Part shown: positions 41,763-49,733 of the stretch, one piece after another | How positions within the stretch are numbered: position 1 is the first letter of the stretch | Layout of the letters: each line of letters opens with the position of its first letter | Assembly (NCBI GenBank): GCA_964417895.1 | Contig: CAYQJS010000041.1 | Span: forward strand, 1-52,871 | DNA length: 52,871 nt | From: CAYQJS01 sp964417895 | GTDB taxonomy: Bacteria > Chloroflexota > UBA6077 > SHYK01 | Direction of reading: 5' to 3' | Notes under the pieces: model-generated | Told to the model about the DNA's origin: nothing | Database searches by the model: none | What the model saw: only the letters and a program-made list of their open reading frames with translations | Program-made: the position numbers and the translations under genes

Positions 41763-41945
41763 TCAGGCTGCGGGGCTGCCAGCGGGCGCTGGCCGGAGCT
41801 CTGTCTCGATGTTGCGAGCGAACTGCTTGACGACCTCCTGGGCCTTCCGCTTAACAACGAACTGTCCAAGCGCGGCTACCTTGACCGCTGGGTGGTGATG
41901 CAGGCCGAGTGGCCGCTTGCCGTTTGTGGATCGTGGTTGCCCGCT
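41763..41945 (-). pseudogene. C-terminal remnant of a CoxG/SRPBCC-like protein
   Basis: The minus-strand frame reads HPAVKVAALGQFVVKRKAQE and then VVKQFARNIETEL before a TGA. This resembles the terminal helix of CoxG/SRPBCC proteins, which ends in a GQ(x)n-QFxxxxxxxL pattern. No start or beta-sheet part is visible. The rest of 41746-42019 shows no gene. Confidence 0.4.
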
Positions 41946-42019
41946 AATATAGACCGACGAGCGACCCAGGCTATCTGGACGTGGATCGGGTTGGCTTGAT
42001 CAACCGGGAGGTTCTGGCT

Positions 42020-43765
42020 GTGGTGGACGTATCGCGGACCCTGCGACTCGCAGCCGGAGCTCTGGCCCTCGCGTTGGCTTCCTGCGCCCCTCAAGCGCCA
42101 GCGGCCCCGCGGGCCGACTCGGGAAACCTCCCGGTGGGGCAGTCCTCGGCGCAGACCCCCAAGGTGCTGACAATGGCGATCTCCGCTCCGCCAGCGGCCT
42201 TCAGCATCGTGGGCGGCAGCGTGCCGGCCGGGGGCTGGGTCCAGATCACCGAGCTGCACTCGGACGGGCTCATCACCTCGGAGCCGAGCTCGCGTCAGCC
42301 CATCGGCCGGCTGGCCGAGAACGTTCCGAGCGTGGGCGATGGCACCCTGACGATCCTCCCAGATGGAAAGATGCGAGAGGTGTTCCGCTTGCGGAAGGGG
42401 GTCACCTGGCAGGATGGTGCGCCCTTCACCGCTCACGACCTGGTCTTCTCCTTCAAGCTCGGAGGGCCCGGCGGGATCCCCACTCCCTTCAACGAGCCGA
42501 TGCGGCGCATGGAGTCGGTGGAGGCGCCAGACGACTCCACTGCGGTCATGACCTACAAGGCTCCCTACTACCGGGCTGTCGGCCTCGGCCCCCACGCATT
42601 CTGGCCCCTGCCCAGACACATCCTGGGAGAGGCATACGAGCGTTACGCACAGACTAGAAACGCTGACGAGATTCTGGCCCAGCCGTACTGGTCGACGGAA
42701 TATGTGCACCTGGGTCCTTTTCGCCTGACCGGCTTCAACCCGGGCGAGCGGATCAGTTTCAAGGCCTACGACGGCTACTTCCTGGGCCGCGCCAAGCTGG
42801 ACACGATCCATGTCCTGGTCATCGGTGATCAAAACACCCTGCTTTCTAACCTGCTGGCCGGGACCGTACAGGTGGCGCCGGCCAGCTCACTGGTGGCAGA
42901 GGCCGGCCTCGAGGCGAAGCACCTTTGGGATGCCAGCGGCCAGGGAACCGTGCACGTGAAGTCCTCCAGCATCCGTCTCTTCGAGCCGCAGTTCTCCCCC
43001 GCGGTCCAGATGGAGCCGACCGTGCTCGACCCCCGGGTGCGTCGCGCCTTCTACCACGCCCTGGATAGGGAAGAGCTGGCAGAGGTGCTGGTTGGCTCCC
43101 GGGAGCGCGTCGCCTGGGCCATATTGGAAGACGACGATCCACTTTTCCCGGCCGTAAAGGACGGGCTTCGGCAGTTCACCTACGATCCTGCTCGCGCCCG
43201 GGCGCTACTGACCGAGGCCGGCTGGGCGGCCGCGGGCGACGGCTCGTGGCGACACAGCAGCGACGGACGCCGGTTCCGGACGTCGATCTGGGGCACCCCA
43301 GGACGTGACCAGGAGATGCACCTCTATGCCTCATACATCCGTGCGCTCGGGATCGACGTCGAGGAGTACATGACGCCCCCGACACGCTACCGTGACCCGG
43401 AGTCCCGGGCGCAATTCCCGGGCTGGGACTTCACCGGAACCAACCTGACTAAGATGATGACCGATCCGCCCGCAGGCCCCCAGAATAACTGGACAGGCAA
43501 CCTCAACCGTTACGACAGCCCTCAGGCACGTCTCCTGGTAGACGCCCTGGAGACCACCGTGGTCCCTGAACGGCAGGCCCAGGCTATGAAGGCGATCAGC
43601 GATTTCGTCGTGACGGAGCTCCCGGCACTGCCCATCTTCTTTCTCGTCCAGTACACCGCGGTCCAGAAGAGCGTGAAGGCCTTTGATGATCTCGCCGGGG
43701 CTGACGGGTCCGAGCGAATGTACGGTGGCTACGCGCGCAACGCCCATATCTGGGATCTTCAATAG
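42020..43765 (+). CDS. SBP_bac_5 solute-binding lipoprotein
   Basis: The 581-aa lipoprotein has a signal ending ALALASC (Cys about residue 22). The body has WQDGAPFTAHDLVFSF (about 132-147), GPFRLTGFNPGE and VRRAFYHALDRE. The first of two adjacent GTG codons (42020) has GGGAGG eight bases upstream; an upstream GTG at 41981 lacks one. Twelve bases after its stop a VOC-family gene begins, so the two are likely co-transcribed. No ABC membrane or ATPase genes are present. Confidence 0.92.
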   Translation: MVDVSRTLRLAAGALALALASCAPQAPAAPRADSGNLPVGQSSAQTPKVLTMAISAPPAAFSIVGGSVPAGGWVQITELHSDGLITSEPSSRQPIGRLAENVPSVGDGTLTILPDGKMREVFRLRKGVTWQDGAPFTAHDLVFSFKLGGPGGIPTPFNEPMRRMESVEAPDDSTAVMTYKAPYYRAVGLGPHAFWPLPRHILGEAYERYAQTRNADEILAQPYWSTEYVHLGPFRLTGFNPGERISFKAYDGYFLGRAKLDTIHVLVIGDQNTLLSNLLAGTVQVAPASSLVAEAGLEAKHLWDASGQGTVHVKSSSIRLFEPQFSPAVQMEPTVLDPRVRRAFYHALDREELAEVLVGSRERVAWAILEDDDPLFPAVKDGLRQFTYDPARARALLTEAGWAAAGDGSWRHSSDGRRFRTSIWGTPGRDQEMHLYASYIRALGIDVEEYMTPPTRYRDPESRAQFPGWDFTGTNLTKMMTDPPAGPQNNWTGNLNRYDSPQARLLVDALETTVVPERQAQAMKAISDFVVTELPALPIFFLVQYTAVQKSVKAFDDLAGADGSERMYGGYARNAHIWDLQ

Positions 43766-43776
43766 GAGGGTAGATC

Positions 43777-44271
43777 ATGGCCAGCACGAGCACGCGTGAG
43801 GCGCAGGAGTCAGCTGGGGAGCCCGTGCCCGCGGGCTTCAACCATCTCAGCATTCCGGTCAAGAACGTCAAGCAGTCCATCCGCTTTTTCATGGAAGTTC
43901 TCGGCGCCGAGTGGGTGATGGAGCAGGAGATGTTCGCGGAGGTCCGCTGTGGCGGGATGATCATCGGTCTGGCCCAGCAACCCGGCGGCTGGACGGGCCA
44001 CGATGCGGAGTTCCCTCACTACGGCCTGCTCATCGACCCGGAAGACATGTGGCCGTTGAAGGAACGCATCGAGGCGCATGGCGTGCCGACCCACGCCATC
44101 TGGACCCGCAACGGCTACACCGGGCTGATGTACTTCCGTGACCCGTCTGGCAACCTCTTCGAGCTGTACTGCCCGCGGGTCCGCGAAGAGGACGCGCCGA
44201 AGATGGTGCGCAAGGGAGAAAACGGCTTCATGCCGCCGCTCGCAGCGCTCAACCACGACTGGAAGGGGTAG
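43777..44271 (+). CDS. VOC-family (glyoxalase/extradiol dioxygenase-like) protein
   Basis: The 164-aa protein is a vicinal-oxygen-chelate metalloenzyme: GFNHLSIPVKNVKQSIRFF (first ligand His, about residue 23), EFPHYGLLIDPED (second His, about 80) and SGNLFELYCP (Glu, about 128). The ATG follows AGGAGGGTAGATC. It could be a lyase, isomerase or ring-cleavage dioxygenase for the pathway of this region; the family alone does not decide. It follows the lipoprotein gene closely. Confidence 0.88.
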   Translation: MASTSTREAQESAGEPVPAGFNHLSIPVKNVKQSIRFFMEVLGAEWVMEQEMFAEVRCGGMIIGLAQQPGGWTGHDAEFPHYGLLIDPEDMWPLKERIEAHGVPTHAIWTRNGYTGLMYFRDPSGNLFELYCPRVREEDAPKMVRKGENGFMPPLAALNHDWKG

Positions 44272-44284
44272 GCGCGGCGAGATG

Positions 44285-44572
44285 ATCTGCCGACCTGCGA
44301 CAAGCCGAACGCAAGGCCTACACCGCGGCCTTCATGGCGCGGGATACCAGAGGCTATCGCGAGCAGCTTCTGCACGATGGTCGTATGCTTGCTGACTGGT
44401 CAGATTCGATGCTGACCACGCTCACCGGCGGCTTAACCATCGGGGAACGACGGGCGGTGTTCGGGGCGATCGGCGTGCACGGCAACGGGGCTGAGCGTGA
44501 TGAGGCCCTGGCCCGGGCCGGGTTGGAAGCAGTGCTCGCAACTGTCGTCTCAGGCGGTCGAGATGGGAGCGG
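44285..44572 (+). pseudogene. C-terminal remnant of a GlcG/HbpS-family protein
   Basis: The frame reads ERKAYTAAFMARDTRGY, GRMLADWSDSMLTTLTGGL and then VFGAIGVHGNGAERDEALARAG, which aligns with the second half of GlcG/HbpS (KARTAA...ETKGY...LLTSLEGGVP...IGAVGVSG). The first about 50 residues are missing, because an in-frame TGA precedes it and no ribosome site is seen. The frame runs straight on into the RidA-like gene without a stop. Confidence 0.7.
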
Positions 44573-44585
44573 AAGGGGAGTGAGC

Positions 44586-45734
44586 ATGACGCAAACCACG
44601 CAACGCAAGGCCTTCAATCTGCCCGGGCTTAGGCCCGCTGGCTCGGTCACCCCCGATCTGGTGCAGGTGGGGAATCTGTTTTTCACGGCGGGCATCCGTG
44701 GGGTTGACGTGGCGACCGGCAAGCTCGGCGAGAGCCCCGAGGAGCAGTTCACGCTCGCCTGGCGCAACCTTCGCTCCCTCGTAGAGGGCGCTGGTCTTTC
44801 CGTTGATAACATCGGATTGGTCACCAACTTTCTCGACAGTCAGGACTACCGCCAGCACATCAATCCCGGCTGGCTCGAGCTGTTCCCGAGCGACAACCGG
44901 CCGGCCCGCAAGACGACTGCCTATCCGTTACCCGCGGGTGAGGCGGTGGAGCTGCAGGCTTACGGCGTGGTGGGCGGCCGGCGTGAGATCATCCAGGTCG
45001 AGGGGCTGGCCCACCGCGATCCGCTGCCGAACGGCGTGCGAATCGGAGACTACATCTTTTCGTCCGTGATTGTTCCTCAGGATCTGACGACCGCGAAGAC
45101 CGTCGAAGGCCCCGAGGCGCAGACGGATCAATGCTTTGACAACATGCGGGTTTTCATGGAAAAGGCCGGCGGCGGCGTCGGGGATGTGGTCCTACAGTGG
45201 GTGTACCTGAGCGACTTCGAATATCAGAAGTACATGGTGGACGTGTATCTAAAGGCCTGGCCGACGGGAGGCTACCAGTCAGCGCGAAAGACGTTCCGCT
45301 ACCCGATGAACGGCCAGATCCAAATCCAGGTGATCGGCAAGATCGGGGGCGCGCGCTCGAATCACGAGATCGAGGGCCACGGCCACCACGATCCCATCCC
45401 GATGGGCGCTCGCATCGGCGACCTCTACGCCTCTTCAGGTGTCTCGGGGGTCGATCCGTCGAGTGGCGATCGCCTCGCTTCCGCGGAAGGCGTGGAGGCC
45501 CAGTCGAAGTTCGGGCTGAGTAACATCGAGGCTTTGGTCAAGGCGGGCGGTGGCACCCTCTCCAACATCGGCCACATGACCCTGCTGATCCAGGACTACG
45601 CCGACCTGCCGGTCATAGACGCCGCTTGGGAACGCGTTTTCCCCGACACCAATGACCGTCCGGCACGGCAGATCATGAAGCTCGGCATCCAGGGCAGCTC
45701 ACGGGTGCAGTTCCACATGCTGGCGGTTTTATAG
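44586..45734 (+). CDS. Protein with three tandem RidA (YjgF/Rid) domains
   Basis: The 382-aa protein contains three RidA-like units of about 120 aa: first VQVGNLFFTAGIRGVD (about residues 25), second VRIGDYIFSSVIVPQD (about 150), third ARIGDLYASSGVSGVD (about 275). Each ends in a RPARxTxxYP/RQxxKLG-type strand. RidA proteins are usually single-domain homotrimers that hydrolyse reactive enamine/imine intermediates at subunit interfaces, so one chain could form a whole pseudo-trimer. The ATG follows GGGGAG five bases upstream. The pockets may have different specificities. It sits amid oxygenase and binding-protein genes. Confidence 0.88.
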   Translation: MTQTTQRKAFNLPGLRPAGSVTPDLVQVGNLFFTAGIRGVDVATGKLGESPEEQFTLAWRNLRSLVEGAGLSVDNIGLVTNFLDSQDYRQHINPGWLELFPSDNRPARKTTAYPLPAGEAVELQAYGVVGGRREIIQVEGLAHRDPLPNGVRIGDYIFSSVIVPQDLTTAKTVEGPEAQTDQCFDNMRVFMEKAGGGVGDVVLQWVYLSDFEYQKYMVDVYLKAWPTGGYQSARKTFRYPMNGQIQIQVIGKIGGARSNHEIEGHGHHDPIPMGARIGDLYASSGVSGVDPSSGDRLASAEGVEAQSKFGLSNIEALVKAGGGTLSNIGHMTLLIQDYADLPVIDAAWERVFPDTNDRPARQIMKLGIQGSSRVQFHMLAVL

Positions 45735-45744
45735 CCATTAGCGG

Positions 45745-45783
45745 TCCCCTCCCCCTCGGCGGGGGAGGGTTAGGGAGAGGGGG
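45745..45783. repeat. Family-A palindrome
   Basis: CCCTCCCCCTCGGCGGGGGAGGG hairpin between the RidA-like gene and the next lipoprotein. Confidence 0.8.
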
Positions 45784-45800
45784 CTCAGAACGCGATCGTG

Positions 45801-47543
45801 ATGGTTCGCCAGGACTCAGTGCGAGGGTGCGCCAGGCGTTTCCAGCAAGTGTTGCTCATCAAAGCATCGCTACTCATCACGCTCGTCATCACCGCATGCG
45901 ACCCAGCGGGCCCCACCACCCAATCGTCCGGCTCCTCCCCCCCGACTGCGCCACAAAAGACTCTGACACTCGCCGTTCGGGGTGAGCCGCCCAGCCTCGC
46001 GGCTCGGCCGTTGGTGACGTTCTCGGGCGCGTTGGGCGAAGCAAAGCACCCGTTCAACGCTACCCTCGACTATCGGGACGACCGAGGAACGGCCCAGCCA
46101 TTGCTCGCTGAGGCGCTGCCGCGGCTGGAGACGGATACATGGCAGGTGTTCGCGGATGGCACCATGGCGACCAGGTATCGACTCCGGCCAAGCCTCAGGT
46201 GGCATGATGGCAATCCTCTGTCTGCCTCCGATTTCGCGTTTGCCTTCGAGGTCTACAGCGCCGCCTGGCTGCACGCTGTGAGCGTTATTCCTATTGGCCA
46301 GATGTCCGAGGTCGCTGCCCCCGACTCTTCCACAGTGATCATTCGCTGGAAGCAGCCCTATCCCGATGCGGATGCGCTGGCGAGTGGCTTCCAGGCGCTC
46401 CCGCGCCACATCCTCGAGCCCGCTTTCCGTGAACAGGACCCGCTTGCGTTTCCGGCCCTCGCATTCTGGTCTACGGAGTACGTCGGCCTGGGCCCCTACC
46501 GGCTCCAGTCGTGGGAGCCGGGCGCCTCGATCAGCGGCGTCGCGTTCGACAGCTTCGTGTTCGGCCGGCCGAAGATCGATCGCATCCGAATCGTGTTCAT
46601 ACCCGATCCCCAAACGGCGCTGGCCAACCTGCTGGCCGGCGAGGTCCACTACGTCGGCACGTTGATCTTCACCGCCACCGAGGGCGAGACCCTCGAGCAG
46701 CAGTGGGCGCAGAGCCAGGCCGGACAGGTCCTCTACTCAGCGACAGGATTCCGCAGCGCCAACTTCCAGGTGCGTCCGGAGGCGGCCGATCCCCCCGAGT
46801 TGGTCAACGTGCGCATGCGGCGCGCCCTGGCGCACGCCATCGATGCGAAGACCGCCGTCGACGTGCTGAGCGGGGGGAAAGGGCTGCTGACGCATACCAT
46901 CACCGCACCGACTGTGGAGTACTACCCGGAGATCGAGCGGGTCATCCACAAATACGGCTACGATGCCCGACGCAGCCAACAGTTGCTGGAGGAAGTCGGG
47001 TTCGTCAGGGGCTCCGATGGCTTTTACGCTCGCCGCGATGGCCGACCCTTGAAGCTCGGCGTATGGTCGTCGGCCGGCACCAAGAACGAGCAGGAAACCG
47101 CCACCTACGTCGACGGAATGCGCCGCGCCGGCATTGACGCCAGCCAGAACGTGATCGCGGCAGCCCAGATCGGGGATGCGCAGCTGCGAGCGCTCATCCC
47201 GGGGATTACCCTGCGTGGCGGCGGTCCGGGCCTGAACGGCCTGACGACCGCGGAGATCGCTCGGCCGGAGAACCGGTGGAGCGGGGGCAACCGTTACGGT
47301 TGGAGCAACGCTGACTACGATCGCGCGTTCGACGGTTGGTCAAAATCACTCGCCCAAGCCGATCGCGTCCGCTACATCGCCGAGATGGAGCGGATCATGA
47401 CCGAGCAACTCCCGATCGTTCCCAACTACTTCGAAGCGAGCGTCACGGCCGCTCTTTCCTCCGTCGAAGGACCTCTCCCTAGCCAGAACCCCGATGCGGG
47501 TCCTGAGCTAGCGACGATATACCGCTGGAGCTGGCGCCCCTAG
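45801..47543 (+). CDS. SBP_bac_5 solute-binding lipoprotein
   Basis: The 580-aa lipoprotein has a signal ending LVITAC (Cys about residue 32). The body has WHDGNPLSASDFAFAF (about 130-145), GPYRLQSWEPGA, MRRALAHAIDAK and NRYGWSNADYD. Start at the ATG at 45801, next to GTG 45798; there is no good ribosome site, since a palindromic repeat lies just upstream. Similar in outline to the lipoproteins at 32776 and 47774 but clearly diverged. Ligand unknown. Confidence 0.9.
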   Translation: MVRQDSVRGCARRFQQVLLIKASLLITLVITACDPAGPTTQSSGSSPPTAPQKTLTLAVRGEPPSLAARPLVTFSGALGEAKHPFNATLDYRDDRGTAQPLLAEALPRLETDTWQVFADGTMATRYRLRPSLRWHDGNPLSASDFAFAFEVYSAAWLHAVSVIPIGQMSEVAAPDSSTVIIRWKQPYPDADALASGFQALPRHILEPAFREQDPLAFPALAFWSTEYVGLGPYRLQSWEPGASISGVAFDSFVFGRPKIDRIRIVFIPDPQTALANLLAGEVHYVGTLIFTATEGETLEQQWAQSQAGQVLYSATGFRSANFQVRPEAADPPELVNVRMRRALAHAIDAKTAVDVLSGGKGLLTHTITAPTVEYYPEIERVIHKYGYDARRSQQLLEEVGFVRGSDGFYARRDGRPLKLGVWSSAGTKNEQETATYVDGMRRAGIDASQNVIAAAQIGDAQLRALIPGITLRGGGPGLNGLTTAEIARPENRWSGGNRYGWSNADYDRAFDGWSKSLAQADRVRYIAEMERIMTEQLPIVPNYFEASVTAALSSVEGPLPSQNPDAGPELATIYRWSWRP

Positions 47544-47547
47544 CATC

Positions 47548-47630
47548 TACGCCCTGGACCCGGCTAGGGTCAACGGGTATTCTCGTCGGCGATGATAGAG
47601 AGGTCACGCACCACAGGAGGAACACCATGC
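47548..47630 (+). promoter_or_regulatory. Duplicated leader/upstream block, copy 2
   Basis: Near-identical to 40616-40694, including GACCC-GGCTA-GGGTC (47557-47571) and AGGAGGAACACCATG. Here the ribosome site and ATG (47627) are followed not by a gene but by a family-A repeat, after which the lipoprotein's own signal sequence begins at 47774. Confidence 0.6.
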
Positions 47631-47672
47631 ATGGGCTCCGCGTTGTAGTGGGTCGATTCCCACGGACATCGC

Positions 47673-47761
47673 CACCCCCACCCCACCCGTTCCCCGTCAA
47701 GGGGGAGGGGGAGGCTAGCTGGTCCCCTCCCCCCTTGAGGGGGAGGGTTAGGGAGGGGGGT
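47673..47761. repeat. Double family-A palindrome
   Basis: Two hairpins (CCCCGTCAAGGGGG and CCCTCCCCCCTTGAGGGGGAGGG) between the leader block and the signal sequence of the next lipoprotein. They are open in the lipoprotein's frame. Confidence 0.8.
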
Positions 47762-47773
47762 AGGGCCACGAAC

Positions 47774-49495
47774 ATGGGAACTGCCTCGCTAGTCCTTACG
47801 TCAATCGCGGTCCTAGTCGCTGGTTGCGCCCCCGCCGGGCCCACCGCGCCCGCTGGGCCGGCCGGCCCAGCCAGCCAGGCCAGCTCGCCCCCCGGGCGTG
47901 TGCTAACGATGTCGATTCCGCTCGAGCCCACCTACATCGGCGCCTTTGTGCCGTTGCCTCCGGGGGGCGCCAGCGACTTCTATCAGCGCATGTTCAATGC
48001 GTTCTTGGACCTCTATGACGATCAGGCCCGGCCCCTGCCCTATCTGGCGGAGGCGCTCCCTGTGCTCAACACCGACTCCTGGACCGTGTTTCCCGATGGT
48101 CGCATGGAGACCCGGTACCGCCTCAAACCCAATCTGGTATGGCACGATGGCGTGCCGCTGACCGCGGACGATTTCGTCTTCGCATTCAACGTGTCGGCGC
48201 CAACGAACGGATTCCGGACGGGGGTAGTGCCGTACACCTTGATGCAAGAGGTGGTCGCCTCGGACGATCGCTCGCTGGTCATTCGCTGGAAGGGCATCTA
48301 CCCGGACGCCGCGGTGTTGCACCTGGGCGATGTGAAGTTTGGCCTGGTCGCCCTCCCCCGGCACATCCTCGAGCCGGCGTTCAATCAGTCGCTCGAGGCG
48401 TTTCAGGGCCATCCCTACTGGACACACGAGTTCGTGGGCGCCGGCCCGTTCAAGCTGGATCGCTGGGAGCTGGGTTCTCACCTGGAGGCGGTGGCGTTCG
48501 ATCAGCACGTGCTGGGCCGTCCGAAGATCGATCGCATTCGGGTGCTGTTCGTATCGGACCCCAACACCGCGTTTGCTCACCTGCTCGCCGGGACGACCGA
48601 CGTGGCCCTGGACACCATCACGTTCGCCCACATGCTGCAGCTAAAGCAGGAATGGGCGGCGACGAACCGGGGAACGGCGGGCCTGACGGTGGCTTCGCTC
48701 ACCGCGTCATATATCCAGCACCGGCTCGAGTACGCGAGTCCGCGCGCGATCCTGGATGTTCGAGTCCACAGGGCTTTGGCCCATGGCATCGACAAGCAAA
48801 CATTCGCGGACACGATCTGGGCCGGAGAGCTTCGTGTACTCGACAGCATCTTCGAACCGAAGGCGGACTATTACCCGGCGATCGATCGCGCTATCACCAA
48901 GTATCCGTACGACCCGCGCACGAGCGAGCGCCTGATGACCGAAGCCGGCTATACGAAGGGCCCGGATGGCTTCTTCGCCAGCCCGACGGACGGGAAGCTG
49001 ATTTTCGTGGTCCAGGCCCCGCAAACGCGCCGGGAGCCGCCGGTGCTGGCGGCCAACTGGCGACAGGCCGGGTTCGACATCCAGGAGATGCCGGTGTCGG
49101 GCATCGAGGAGCGCGATCCACAGGTACGCGCCAGCTACCCAGCCTTATACGTCCAGGCCTCGGGCCTCACGGAGGTCCAGCAGATGGCGCGCTACCACGG
49201 ATCGGAGGTTTCGACCGCGGAAACCCGCTGGCGGGGAGAGAACGTGACTGGCTGGAGGAATCCCGCTTACGACCAGCTGGTCGATGCCTTCACCGTCACT
49301 CTGGACCCGAACGAGCGGGTCCAGCAGCGGGTGCAGATGGCGAAGCTCATCAGTAACGAGGTGCCGGCCATCATGCTGACCGAAAACCCCAACATGCATG
49401 CCTACCTGTCTACGGTCAAGAACGTGAGCCCGGCGCCGCCGTACCGCACGACCGGTCGGATTACCTGGAACATCGAGCGCTGGGAGCTCCAGTAG
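47774..49495 (+). CDS. SBP_bac_5 solute-binding lipoprotein
   Basis: The 573-aa lipoprotein starts TASLVLTSIAVLVAGC (Cys about residue 17) and follows the 32776-34503 protein along its whole length (FYQRMFNAFLDLYD, WHDGVPLTADDFVFAF, GPFKLDRWELGS, ITWNIERWEL ending). The frame is open back to an ATG at 47627 with AGGAGG, which would add 49 repeat-encoded residues in front of the signal and disturb export; the ATG at 47774 gives a proper lipoprotein signal but a poor ribosome site. It precedes a Rieske gene by about 240 bp, as its paralogue does by 13. Confidence 0.9.
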   Translation: MGTASLVLTSIAVLVAGCAPAGPTAPAGPAGPASQASSPPGRVLTMSIPLEPTYIGAFVPLPPGGASDFYQRMFNAFLDLYDDQARPLPYLAEALPVLNTDSWTVFPDGRMETRYRLKPNLVWHDGVPLTADDFVFAFNVSAPTNGFRTGVVPYTLMQEVVASDDRSLVIRWKGIYPDAAVLHLGDVKFGLVALPRHILEPAFNQSLEAFQGHPYWTHEFVGAGPFKLDRWELGSHLEAVAFDQHVLGRPKIDRIRVLFVSDPNTAFAHLLAGTTDVALDTITFAHMLQLKQEWAATNRGTAGLTVASLTASYIQHRLEYASPRAILDVRVHRALAHGIDKQTFADTIWAGELRVLDSIFEPKADYYPAIDRAITKYPYDPRTSERLMTEAGYTKGPDGFFASPTDGKLIFVVQAPQTRREPPVLAANWRQAGFDIQEMPVSGIEERDPQVRASYPALYVQASGLTEVQQMARYHGSEVSTAETRWRGENVTGWRNPAYDQLVDAFTVTLDPNERVQQRVQMAKLISNEVPAIMLTENPNMHAYLSTVKNVSPAPPYRTTGRITWNIERWELQ

Positions 49496-49733
49496 GAGGA
49501 GACGCCTACGCCTCAGCCTCATCCCTGACAAAGCCAGATCCTCGCCCAGCAACCGGATCGGCAGTGGCGCATCCGCACAAGAATTCGAATCGCCACGTTT
49601 GCTTCCTCGCTCCTTTTGATTGCTTGGCGCAGTATGCTATTGGACTGTCGGCCGGTGCGCACGCTTCCCTCGCGCGACGACGCGCTCCCGGATACACTCG
49701 GTCCTCGGTCCTCGCAACTGGAGGAGTGCCACC

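Noticed and set aside
49500..49570. Minus-strand IRLLGEDLAL string resembling a Rieske N-terminus
   Set aside because: Only about ten residues match and no cluster ligands follow, too little to call a remnant.
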